Of a stretch of DNA of 64,000 nucleotides, positions 36,018 through 45,515 are shown in pieces. The stretch spans positions 645,080 through 709,079 of the forward strand of contig NW_026570294.1 of the NCBI RefSeq assembly GCF_019649055.1. The letters are read 5' to 3'. The stretch is from Paramacrobiotus metropolitanus. Taxonomy: Eukaryota > Tardigrada > Eutardigrada > Parachela > Macrobiotidae. Position numbers and translations under genes: made by a program. Position 1 is the stretch's first letter. The number at the start of each line of letters is the position of its first letter. The notes below the pieces were generated by a model. That model was not told the origin of the DNA. It saw only the letters and a list, made by a program, of their open reading frames with translations, and ran no database searches.

Positions 36018-37112
36018 TTAGAATTCCTCGTTAGTACTAAAGGCTAGCTGTTGCTGTTCTTGGTGTTTTCCAACGTGCGCTCTCTTATATTCCGAAACCC
36101 TTCTTTCGAAGAAATTGCTTTTTCCTTCTAAGGAGATGTTTTCCATATAGGGCAGAGGGTTAGGGGTGTTGAAGAGTGGTTCCAGGCCAAGCATCTTCAG
36201 TAGGACGTCCGCGACAAAACGGACATAATTCTTCATGAGAACGGCGTTTAGACCACGTAAAGGATGAGCAAATGCGTCATCCCAAAATCGGCTTTCAATT
36301 TCTACTGCTTCTTCGACTAAGGCGTATACAGTTTCGGTGGACAGCTTGTTGTTCAACTGTCCATATAGCCAACAGGCAAATTCAACATGCTGTGATTCGT
36401 CCCTGGCAATTAGTTCATTACTAAATGTTAATCCTGGCAAGATGCCGCGGTTTTTGAACCAGAAGACCACTGCAAAGGCACCGCAAAAAAATATCATTTC
36501 GACACACGCAAAAGCCAAAAGTCTTTCGGGAAACGTGCGCTGGCCCACTTCTCTTATGTAACGGGCTGCCCAATCAGCTTTTTCCTTTACATTATTGTCG
36601 TTAATTACAGCCTGAAGCAGCTGCAGGCGTTCTTCCGTATCTTGATAATACGTGTTTATTAGCAGAGAGTATGTCTCGCTATGAATATTCTCCATGAATA
36701 TTTGAAAAGTGTAGAAAGCACGTATTTCCGGACATTGGCATTCAATGAGAAAATTTTCAGCGAGATTTTCCATAATAATGCCGTCTGAAGCGGCAAAAAA
36801 TGCTAACACGTTTCCCAGCAAGGATTTCTCGTACTCGCTCAACGTAGGCCACTGACGAACGTCATGGGCAAAATTTATTTCTTCCGGTGTCCAAAAACAA
36901 GCTACAGCTTTTTTATACATAAACCAGGCTTCGTCAATTTCAATAGGAAAAATGACAAACCGTTTCCATGAAGATTCTAATATCGGCTCGGTTTCCGTAA
37001 TTATCACAGTATTACTAGCAGCAGTACAGTTAATTTTACATGGCTCCTTTGTGTTGTCAGTGACTGCTGATTGCTCATTGGAGCAGGTGGCTAAATTTGA
37101 GTTTGTCATCAT
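36018..37112 (-). CDS. Ribonucleotide reductase small subunit (class Ia R2)
   Basis: This intact 364-residue protein holds the diiron-tyrosyl radical cofactor used to make deoxyribonucleotides. Ligands are visible in order: Asp in HDVRQW, Glu in IIMENLAENF, the E-x-x-H pair in MENIHSETYS (whose Tyr is the radical position), Glu in CVEMIFFCGAF, and E/H in RDESQHVEFACW. The tail ends NEEF, similar to the acidic-aromatic peptide by which R2 docks on R1. The N-terminal 45 residues are variable. No large subunit is present in the cluster, so it would need host R1. Its promoter faces the next gene across a 330-bp gap containing CATATATATAG (37155). Confidence 0.93.
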   Translation of the reverse strand: MMTNSNLATCSNEQSAVTDNTKEPCKINCTAASNTVIITETEPILESSWKRFVIFPIEIDEAWFMYKKAVACFWTPEEINFAHDVRQWPTLSEYEKSLLGNVLAFFAASDGIIMENLAENFLIECQCPEIRAFYTFQIFMENIHSETYSLLINTYYQDTEERLQLLQAVINDNNVKEKADWAARYIREVGQRTFPERLLAFACVEMIFFCGAFAVVFWFKNRGILPGLTFSNELIARDESQHVEFACWLYGQLNNKLSTETVYALVEEAVEIESRFWDDAFAHPLRGLNAVLMKNYVRFVADVLLKMLGLEPLFNTPNPLPYMENISLEGKSNFFERRVSEYKRAHVGKHQEQQQLAFSTNEEF

Positions 37113-37444
37113 AATTATTGCTGCATCGGCTGAGCGCCGCTTTTGTCACCGAGCATACATATATATAGCCAATCAAAACAACAGCAGCGCTAAGCGGCTG
37201 TTATACTGTCACGGCAGTAGCATCCCTTGGGGATCACGGGGTCGGATGGGCCGACGCTGCTGCACTAAACTCCACCTTAATGCAGCAGCATTTCAAAGGG
37301 CGTTCCTGTTGCTGCTGCCGCCTAGGTCAGCATATAAACTGATGGTAAATTAAACGATCTCTTTTCTACTTGCCAGCTCACTTTTTACTCAGCCGGCGCA
37401 TCCACGAGTTGTAAGTCGCATTTATTTTACAGTGAATCACGCTA
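37113..37444. promoter_or_regulatory. Divergent promoter between R2 and the Gln/Pro-rich gene
   Basis: TATATATA at about 37157 with an adjacent CCAAT-like CCAAT serves the minus-strand R2. CATATAAACTG at about 37330 is placed to serve the plus-strand gene. Positions are by eye. Confidence 0.35.
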
Positions 37445-39024
37445 ATGGCGTCAGTTAACTGTTCAGATATGACCATGATGGCCAGCTCTACCCAACCATT
37501 GGCAAACAGTTTTGCATATACTTTTGCACCGTCTTCGACGCCACCGCCGAATGTGACCTTTTTGCACCAGCAACAACAGGAGCTTCCTCATCAAGTCATG
37601 GCTCGATGTCTTGCCACTCATGAACAGCCGGCACCGAAAGACGGTCAGATTGATAAAACGTTAAAATAATTTATTACCTAGAATGCGGAAATCAGTTTCG
37701 AAAATTTACTTTTGCATGTTTTTCTCTCTATTATACTGAGTGGACATAATTTTCAGGATTTCAGCAGCAGTCACAACCGCACTCCTCCGGCGCAGAGGCC
37801 AGTGATGATTGCCCGGCCGATATTCTTGCACAGCTTCTGCAGAATATTTCTCCTCCGGCACCACGCAACGACCCGCGGTCACAGAGCAACAGTTTTTCTA
37901 CCAGCCTTGTCAGCAACGATCACTCTCCCATCATGCCGTCTCCATGGAAACACCAGATTCACCTAGCGCAACGTTTTCAGAAGCAGCAGCAGCCACTCCC
38001 GCTACCGCCGTCGCAGCCGACTTACTCCCTTCACGGGCTTACGCAGCAGCAGCAGCAGCACCATCCTCAGGCTTCTTCGACACTATTATTCAACTCTCCC
38101 ACACCATTATATAATCCACCAGCTAACGCCAGCCTTCATGAGCAACAACACACCCTCTTCCCCGTCACTCAGCCATCACCTTTGATGACCACGAATTTGT
38201 CGCACCCGAAAATCACCCTTCCAGCGTCATCAGCACCATCAGCACTACTAACGGGCCAACCAGCACCACCACCAACCGTAACTCATTATCTGTTCCAAAC
38301 ACCGAATGGAACGTTTTTGCAGCCGGCGCATTTTTTTCTGCCCACGCAATCCTCCTCTGCCGACAATAACGTGGAAATCGGAAGTTCAGGTGGAGATGGC
38401 GGACGCGGTGGCAGTGGTAACTGCAATGCGATCGCGTCCGCCCCCCTACACTGGGAGCGCGGCGACGATAAGCCTGCACCGCAACAACTGCCTGAGGAGG
38501 ATGTCATTCTATGCGGCGGCGGCGGCAACGGCAACGGGAACGACGGTGCGACCAGTCTATCGCCACCTGCAAACGTTTCCTACGATTTGCTACCTGGGCG
38601 CAAAGATTTGGATCCCGCGGGGCTTTTCACGGATGGACATCCAGAGGAAGCTTTGCGCCGGTTCAAGCAGCTGCGTGAGCCATTTACTGACGAAAAATCC
38701 ATCAGCAAAGCCACTTGGAGTATCTACCAGAAAGCCATGTCAGTTTTTCAAGTTGTTTTGGCGCGCCAGTTTTTAAAAACCAATCCGCACTACCATGCTC
38801 GTTACAACGAGATCATTTTGGAAATATCTCGTCACATTGAGCGCCATCAAGCACGCCCACATCAATGGACTAATATGATGTCACAGCAGCAAATTGACCA
38901 GCCTGGAGGCGGAGTGACGGCCGATGCCAGCCGGTCCAAGAATTCAACAAACAAGAGGGAGTTAGCTGACGACAAGTACACGACGCAGGCAATGAAACGC
39001 CCACGATTTCAGGAGATGCACTGA
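37445..39024 (+). CDS. Unrecognised Gln/Pro-rich viral protein, two exons
   Basis: Exon 1 begins at ATG 37445 and ends in phase 1 at a GTCAGA donor. Intron 37644-37756 (113 nt) ends in TTTTCAG, and exon 2 then stays open to 39024 in matching phase, giving about 490 residues. Most of it is disordered and rich in Gln, Pro, Ser, Thr and Gly. A compact helical block near the C-terminus (KATWSIYQKAMSVFQVVLAR and following) ends in a basic, nuclear-signal-like tail. No known fold is recognised. Its place between nucleotide-metabolism genes suggests an early or regulatory protein, but this is only inference. Confidence 0.5.
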
Positions 39025-39177
39025 CTGACCGCGGACGACTGTTGACTAAACCTACTACATTAAACGCGAAAGCATGTCGTCATAACCATGAGCATTATAA
39101 AGTTGTCGTATTTCTTTATTATATATGATGGTCTCTTCACCAGTCAACAGTCCGTGACAATACCAGCGCCCACGAAT

Positions 39178-39915
39178 ATGCAACAGCAGCAACCGTTTTT
39201 TGTGGTGTTTGAAGGACTTAACTGTTCTGGGAAAACTGAGCAGTCTAATCGGCTTGCCGCATTTTTGCTCGATACGGGGTACAATGTAGTCACTTATCAT
39301 CGACCAGAGGCCCCGATTTCTGGAATATATTCTCCAATTTGCCGCTTAATCAGTTTGGCTTTATCATCCAGCTCCCATTACAAATTATCACAAAATTATT
39401 TACTCCTCGCTGCTAGCCGCGCGTTTCTCAATCGGACTATCGCCACGGACTTAGCGGCTGGGAATATAGTAATAGTAGACCGCTACCTTATCTCCGACCT
39501 AGCTTACGGAATATCGCGCGGCCATTGTCTTAATTGGATGACCGCTATCGAAGCTCCATTAGTTAATCTGACTCCTCATGTGACCTTTTACTTGGATTTA
39601 AAGCCGATGGACTGCCTGCGTCGTATGCTTAGAAGCCGTAACCCCAGTTTGGCTGAAAGTCGCTCGGCAGCCATCGACGATTTGGATAAGGTATCTACCG
39701 CTTATAAGCAATTATTATCGGCTTCCGCATCATCATCGTCGTCGTCGTCGTCGTCGTCGTCATGTGTTACGTCTAGTCAAAACATGTGTGGCTCTATTTT
39801 TCATATACCTGCAAATCTGTGTCCTGATTTAATTTTCTGTAATGTTTTAAAAATGTTTTTTGAGTGTTACACGCTGCGACTTAATGAAACATCTGCTGCC
39901 AAATTAGTGAAATAA
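39178..39915 (+). CDS. tmk: Thymidylate kinase
   Basis: It phosphorylates dTMP to dTDP for DNA synthesis. The P-loop is VVFEGLNCSGKTEQS, a dNMP-binding HRPEAP follows, then the DRY motif (IVIVDRYLISDLAYG), an FYLDLKP strand and an R-rich lid (CLRRMLRSRNP). I choose the ATG at 39178 because the family starts a few residues before the P-loop; the frame upstream is open but unlike the family. A Ser run near residue 185 replaces the usual compact region before the last helix. It is intact and sits beside R2, so the pair can raise dTTP/dNTP supply during replication. Confidence 0.88.
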   Translation: MQQQQPFFVVFEGLNCSGKTEQSNRLAAFLLDTGYNVVTYHRPEAPISGIYSPICRLISLALSSSSHYKLSQNYLLLAASRAFLNRTIATDLAAGNIVIVDRYLISDLAYGISRGHCLNWMTAIEAPLVNLTPHVTFYLDLKPMDCLRRMLRSRNPSLAESRSAAIDDLDKVSTAYKQLLSASASSSSSSSSSSSCVTSSQNMCGSIFHIPANLCPDLIFCNVLKMFFECYTLRLNETSAAKLVK

Positions 39916-40037
39916 ATATTGCAGCAAAACTTTCGGTCGTTTTGAGAGTAATGTAGGAAGTGAAAGGAGAATAACGCGAACGCAATCAAATTTTTTTTAT
40001 TCTCACAACACGCTTTTTAAAAAAGAAGAACATAATT

Positions 40038-41724
40038 TCACAGCACGTTTATAAACTTTTTGTTTTTATCGATGTGGAAAATTCGCGGTTGCTCATAAAA
40101 AATTAGCAATTCAATTGGTTCCTTTGGCGGAGAGGAGAATTTCAGTTCCAACCTGGCCATCTGTTTACGTTCAACAGGAATGTCGTCAAAATTATGGTTG
40201 GGCGTTAGGTCAAATGGGAAAATACTCTGTGAATACAAAGGAAAAATTAGATTATGATTCTCACTTAGCAATTATACCAAAGCCATAATACAAATGAATA
40301 ATGCCAAATAACTTTACCGTGCCGTATCTTAATTCTTTGATGGAAGTATCTGAAGAACACCCAAAATGTCGATTACCCAGCTGACATGCTAGGGCATCAT
40401 ACAGTAGAGCATATTGGTCGTTTTCAAAATCCATTTTGTACGTATGGATCTGATTGTCGACAATTAGACTAATTTCCTCGAGACCAAAGTGTTGGAAGTT
40501 TAACGGATTTTTGCGGTAGCTACCCAGATATGATTCGTGAGTAACCATAGCGAATATTATTCGGTTGGGAATTTTTTCCGACCCAAAAAAATTATCAAAT
40601 GTATACAGCCGCTGGCCGGGTGTTATGGCTCTCGTGCGAACATCCGTTGCTGAATAAATTTTATAGATGGCCGGCTGGGATGACAGCCGCTTCTGGATTT
40701 GATCATTTAGTTTAGGTGATAATTTCACAAATCGGCTTAGCACGCGCATATCCAGTATGTTGAGAAAGTAGTTTGGCATAATATCGTCCGACATCAGGTA
40801 GAAGGATGGATTTCGCTTAAACAAGCGTATTCTAACTGAGACCTCTGGTAGTAAATAATTCTCCAAGTAAAACAATTCGTGCATTATTCTTCCGATCATT
40901 TCAAAAGGGCGACCTTCTTTCGTAATGCGGTATCTAGCTATAAGCCCTTCATTTGTTTCCGCGTTCAATAAATCGACGCTGTCTAAGCTGTTTTCGGGGT
41001 TGATGCGACTCAACCCGTCCTTGAACCACATAATATTTCTCAACAGATTTTTTTTGACTCCGCGGGAGTAGTTTAGAAGGGTATTGAAAAATCCCTTGTA
41101 GCCATAATTACCGTAGCTTACGACGAAAGGCGTACCATTAAGTTCTATTTCCACTCTTTCAAACATCATGTAAAACAATAAGTTGACCGGGGCTGCGTCC
41201 TGTATCCCTCTCTCATTCAGTTTCGCAATATATTCCTGCTTTTCTTGTGGGCTTAAAGCTGCTAAAACACGGGCAATTGCCGGGTCACGCAGCGGATCCA
41301 CGGTGTAATGCTGCTGCCGCTGACCATCTGCTCTTTGACTCGCGTTAACTACCCCGCCTTGTGCTGCTGCTGATACAGCGTTGATAGGATTTGCAGCGAC
41401 AGCGTCATTGTTAGCGATAGGACGAGTGTCGCCGCTGCTTCCTATTGTGCTGTTTGAGGACTTAATTATCCCTAGGGATTTGCTACTATCTCTTTCTACA
41501 ATTTGAGCACGCATATAAAGCTGCACGTCTGACAAGTCCAAATAATACTCAGTGGCAGGAATTACAAATTCAATAACTTCAGAGTTATTAACAACCTGAT
41601 TTAAGGGTAAGAACTCCATTGTATGACTGCTTTCAATGGTAGATTGACTGACTGGCGGATCGAATAATTGCAACTCATCCGGAAACTTTTCAATAGTCGC
41701 TTGACTTTTCGCAGCTGAAGCCAT
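40038..41724 (-). CDS. mcp: Major capsid protein (double jelly-roll, Polinton/adintovirus type), two exons
   Basis: Hexon-like subunit of the icosahedral shell. Exon 1 starts at ATG 41724 and contains VVSYGNYGYKGFFNTLLNYS, NYFLNILDMRVLSRFVKLSP, and KIPNRIIFAMVTHESYLGSY followed by NPLNFQHF, the conserved face of the second jelly-roll. It ends in phase 0 at 40318 (donor GTAAAG). The 91-nt intron 40317-40227 ends in TTCACAG. Exon 2 supplies the closing strands, FPFDLTPN and HIDKNKKFINVL. Both exons are intact, giving about 550 residues, within the family range. A Gln/Ala-rich loop lies around residues 115-165. Confidence 0.88.
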
Positions 41725-42208
41725 TTTACTTCTAAACAATAGATGCCAGTGATTTTCCACGCGTTATTTTTTGAAAAAGACCAGTGCGTATCGTTCGGCG
41801 TCGAGATCGTCGCGTTCCTCTTCGTCGTCGCCGTCGTCGTCGTCTCCGATATTTTCCAATTACTGTAGACTGAACTATTGTCCGCCTAATTACAGACCGG
41901 TTGGCTCGCCTCCTTCTTTTTCTACCGTAAGATTTAGCCGTTTTATTTATTGTGGACCAAGCGTGCAAGCAGTGTCAGAAAACACTTTACAGACTACACG
42001 CAGCAAACAATTAATGAATGCTCCAACCCACACTTTACCTTCCTTTTATACATCATCAACCTGCAAAGTGCAGGGAAACACCACCCACACTTAACTAACC
42101 ACGCCCACAACACTGCGACCAGACAAAAAACTAGAAAGCAATTAAAATTACGACACAAACTATTCAACCTAGTGAAGAGCACCAATATCATCATCATCAT
42201 CATCACGA

Positions 42209-43085
42209 TCATCCTACCGCTTGCGGCTTAGATTTTCGATAATGCAAAGTAACCGTAGTTTCTCCCAGGGTGTCTTCAGTCCACTCCATTTTCCAATCAG
42301 ATTTCAGCGTTACTTCCGGATTAGCTTTACTGAACCAGTTTTGAACGGGCAGGTAAACTCGACTCTTTGGTTCATAACCCTTTTGGAGTTCTTCTGCAGT
42401 TGACAACGCTAGCACGTTTTCCAAACGTCCACCAAATCCTGTTGAATTAACATGACTAAGATGTAGAATGACCTGGCGCCGACCACGCGCCGGATCGACA
42501 GGAAGGCGGTGTCGAATAAGCCGAGTGTCACCATACTTCGAAAACGACTGTCCATGAAAATAACTAGTTAGAACGTGATGTCGTGTAATTCCAAGCACTT
42601 CGTCGTACGTCAGTCCAAGAGCGGCCGACAGCAAGTTCCCTCGGTTGACGAACTGGAAAACGTTTTTTTCGCTGACCCATTGAAATTTTCCATCAACCAG
42701 CTGAATTTGTGGCTTTTCGTTTGCCCATAACGTTGTTCCGCAGCTAACCATAATGGCTTCCACTACCCGGCTGATAGCAGACACAAAATCTGCTGGTGTT
42801 TTTCAAAGTCCGACTCAGTCAAAAAACCGTCAAAAACGCGTCACCACAATTAGGGCTACTGTGGTAAACAGTCAATTGGCGCTGCTCCGGTGGAATTCTA
42901 GTGAGTTTTGCTGAAGAATAGGCACGGACGAGGGCAACTTCCCAGGGCTCTTCCTGCTCCCGAAAGGATAGAAGGGGAAATTGCAACTTATTGGTAAAAT
43001 GTGTCGGCGTATTATGAAGTATAAGCGTTCCGTAAGCCGGCGAGGCCGCGCTGTGTAGAGTGATATAGAATCCGTTGTCCATCAT
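42209..43085 (-). pseudogene. Penton/minor capsid protein, frame-broken
   Basis: The N-terminal part (43085-42819) begins MMDNGFYITLHSAAS and continues THFTNKLQFPL and EEPWEVALVRAYS. This is the usual start of Polinton/adintovirus penton-type single jelly-roll proteins, which sit at capsid vertices. The frame closes beside a T6 run near 42820, and the rest (42784-42209) continues in another frame with a YDEVLGITRHHVLTSYF strand. No consensus intron spans the junction, so one or two single-base indels are likely. It lies between the major capsid and integrase genes, all on minus, in the compact morphogenesis block. Confidence 0.7.
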
Positions 43086-43117
43086 TCTGCTGCAGGTGCA
43101 TCCTGTAAAAATATCTG

Positions 43118-44194
43118 TTACCCGACTGACAGATTCCGTACACTTGACAAGTCCTCTTTATAAAACTGCGATGGTCGATTTCGAGCTTCTCCTACTGCTC
43201 GCCCGTTAAGATCTGATAGACGGTACGTTATCACCGGGCCGTAAATTATGTCAGCAATCTTGAAAACTTCGTCCGAAAATGTGCGCGTATAGCCTTTGCT
43301 GAATTGCGATTTTTTAATTGCTACGCGGACTGCTTCACCAATCCTGAATGCGGGCTTTTGCAATTTAATGAACTTTTTCTCTTGGCCAAGTTTGAACAGC
43401 TGAGACTGATGTTGCACCGTTGTTTCAGCGGGTTTCATTTTTGTGCCGGCATGCACCCTCATGTTATAGTTGTTTACAATATTCTGGAGAGACGAGAACC
43501 AGTTGGGGCTTTTGGTGAGAGTAAAATGACGAAACAACGTTGTTTTTAAAGTACGATTGAAACGTTCCGCTAACGCTGCTTTAAACCGCGATGCCGAAAT
43601 CTGATGTCGAATACCGTATCTTGCGTAAACTTCTTCCACTTTGTGATTTAGAAATTCTTTCCCAGCATCTGTCACTACAGAGAAGAAAACCAAAAACAGA
43701 ACCTTTAAAAATGTACATTCAAAATTTACATACAAAATACCATTAACAATACCTAAAACAACCGGGCGCCTATTTTGAAAAATCTTTTCCATAGCTTTTG
43801 CAACATTGTTGCTTGACTTGCTCACCAGAGGCTGGGAAAAGGCATATCGACTGACGCAATCCACTGTCGTTAATATATATCTGTACTTTTCGTTGAACTT
43901 TTTAATTTTCTGTAGTTCAACAAGATCTGCATGCCAAACGTTATCAATTCCCACACAAAAATTTTTTAGTTTGGGAAACTTGAACCGCACAGGTATATGG
44001 AGAGTGTGAATAACTTGCCGCGAGAGAAATTCCTTTACGTCCCGCAAAGTTATTTTTGAATGTATCTCATTCTGTTTTTCTCTGGCCGCTCTATGCAGCG
44101 CCCCAGCACCGGCAAGATAAGCTGGAGATGCAACATCAGTATAAAGTCTCTTTAGCAAGGTTGATTTTCGTCGACTTTCAGCAGCTGTTGGCAT
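43118..44194 (-). CDS. int: Retroviral-type (rve) integrase of Polinton/adintovirus, one intron
   Basis: The DDE-fold catalytic residues are Asp in VWHADLVELQKI, Asp in VVTDAGKEFLNHK and Glu in KAALAERFNRTLK. A C-terminal SH3/chromo-like region (GEAVRVAIKKSQFSKGYT) follows. The first in-frame ATG is 44194. A 78-nt insert (43752-43675) between catalytic blocks has GT..AG ends, a T-rich 3' end and no stop; removing it restores family spacing, so I call it an intron. The enzyme inserts the linear element into host DNA. The gene is intact and lies near the right side of the cluster, as expected if a terminal repeat is close. Confidence 0.85.
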   Translation of the reverse strand: MPTAAESRRKSTLLKRLYTDVASPAYLAGAGALHRAAREKQNEIHSKITLRDVKEFLSRQVIHTLHIPVRFKFPKLKNFCVGIDNVWHADLVELQKIKKFNEKYRYILTTVDCVSRYAFSQPLVSKSSNNVAKAMEKIFQNRRPVVLGIVNGILYVNFECTFLKVLFLVFFSVVTDAGKEFLNHKVEEVYARYGIRHQISASRFKAALAERFNRTLKTTLFRHFTLTKSPNWFSSLQNIVNNYNMRVHAGTKMKPAETTVQHQSQLFKLGQEKKFIKLQKPAFRIGEAVRVAIKKSQFSKGYTRTFSDEVFKIADIIYGPVITYRLSDLNGRAVGEARNRPSQFYKEDLSSVRNLSVG

Positions 44195-44789
44195 ATCGCG
44201 CACTACTGGTTTTTTGCCGTTTTTGATCGGCAATTAGCGCTCGCTCGCTTGCTCTGTACAAACACTTACCAAATTAGTGAGCGTAATTGCAAGATATCCT
44301 TAGATTATTAGATTCCCCGTTTCCGTGGCACGCTCACACACTCACACACGCACACCGTGATTCCACTTTTAACACCAAATTAAAAGCAATGAACGGATGC
44401 ACTAATGGGATGTTTATGTCTAGTGGTCGAGGTGGTGACGACAGGTGGTAGCCGTCAGTCAGTATGTTAATGTCAACAGTCTGAATAAGCGCGCTTGTCA
44501 GTCGCTGGTGATTTATATATACCAGTAAGTCACACCCACACAGACAATCACATGTCTCGCCCACTTGGGAGGCAGGACTGGGTGTGCGCAAGCGTATCCC
44601 ATGGGGATGCTTGTGCAGAAGCGGACATCTGGATAATTATGCTATTATTCTCCTCCTCTTGACCACGCCGCCATTTTCGCCTACTGGCTGGCTGGCTACG
44701 GACAGACAGGTTTTATAAACCGAGCTGTATGCCGGCAGATCTCTGCAGTTGCCCGCTTGTTTGTGGGCAACTCTTCAATTCCAGTCGGC
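44195..44789. promoter_or_regulatory. Gap between integrase and dsRNA-binding gene
   Basis: This 600-bp region contains a (CA)n tract (44333-44360) and a TATA-like TTTTATAAACC at about 44711 upstream of the plus-strand gene. I searched by eye for a terminal inverted repeat here, because integrase genes often lie near element ends, and found none. Confidence 0.35.
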
Positions 44790-45515
44790 ATGGTTCGGCG
44801 TCATTTCACGGCAATACTTGGAAGTGTTGGCAAACTTTTGTCCTTTGATCTAGATTTTAAAAGTCTGCCTAGAAAGAGAAACGAGGAAGTCATCTGCAAA
44901 TGCCAGGCGGCAGTCATATCTGAAAAAATCTTTGCGGTTGGAGTGGGAAAATCGTTTGCAACGGCTAAACAAGACGGAGCTAGGAAATTATTGGCGGTAA
45001 TATTACGTAATTACTATTCGTGTTTGTTGACCGTATTGGAGAAACCAGTAGAGCCCAGGACGACACAAGAATCCAATTATTACGATCGTATACGCCTCAC
45101 CCATCTGTTGGACAATATCGCGACAGTTTTAAATTTTGACGTTGAGTATCGCCGCGTTCCTTCTGCGGAAGCAAGTCGCTGGAACTGCCAGGCAGCAGTG
45201 GCCAACGAAGACATTTATGTAATTGGTTCTGGACTAACTACCTTTTCAGCCAAGTCCGACGCTGCTCGTCAGCTTCTCTGGACCATCTTGCAGCGGTACT
45301 ATAAGAGAATCTTGGAAATCTTGGAGTGCCCTCCGAATATTGCCTGCGGCGGCCGTAGTAAGCCGCCTTCAGCCTCTATCCTTTCCCCAGAATCACCACC
45401 ACTATCTCACCAGCACATATTTTTAGAAAATGCCGCGAAGATCACTCCGTCTAGCCAGCCAGCGGTCTCTGTCAGCCGCTCCCCTTCAAGACAGGGATCA
45501 GCGGCTAAACACTAA
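44790..45515 (+). CDS. Protein with two tandem dsRNA-binding-like domains
   Basis: The first in-frame ATG is 44790; about 241 residues. Two copies of a ~75-residue unit are visible. Unit 1 contains CKCQAAVISEKIFAVGVGKS, then ATAKQDGARKLLAVIL. Unit 2 contains WNCQAAVANEDIYVIGSGLT, then SAKSDAARQLLWTIL. The G-x-G-S/T, x-AK-x-x-A-A-x-x-LL end matches the second half of dsRBD folds, while the first helix is atypical. Such proteins bind dsRNA; viral versions commonly shield dsRNA from Dicer or PKR-like sensors. The C-terminus is Ser/Pro-rich, and its last 86 nt overlap the start of the next gene in another frame. Confidence 0.55.
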   Translation: MVRRHFTAILGSVGKLLSFDLDFKSLPRKRNEEVICKCQAAVISEKIFAVGVGKSFATAKQDGARKLLAVILRNYYSCLLTVLEKPVEPRTTQESNYYDRIRLTHLLDNIATVLNFDVEYRRVPSAEASRWNCQAAVANEDIYVIGSGLTTFSAKSDAARQLLWTILQRYYKRILEILECPPNIACGGRSKPPSASILSPESPPLSHQHIFLENAAKITPSSQPAVSVSRSPSRQGSAAKH

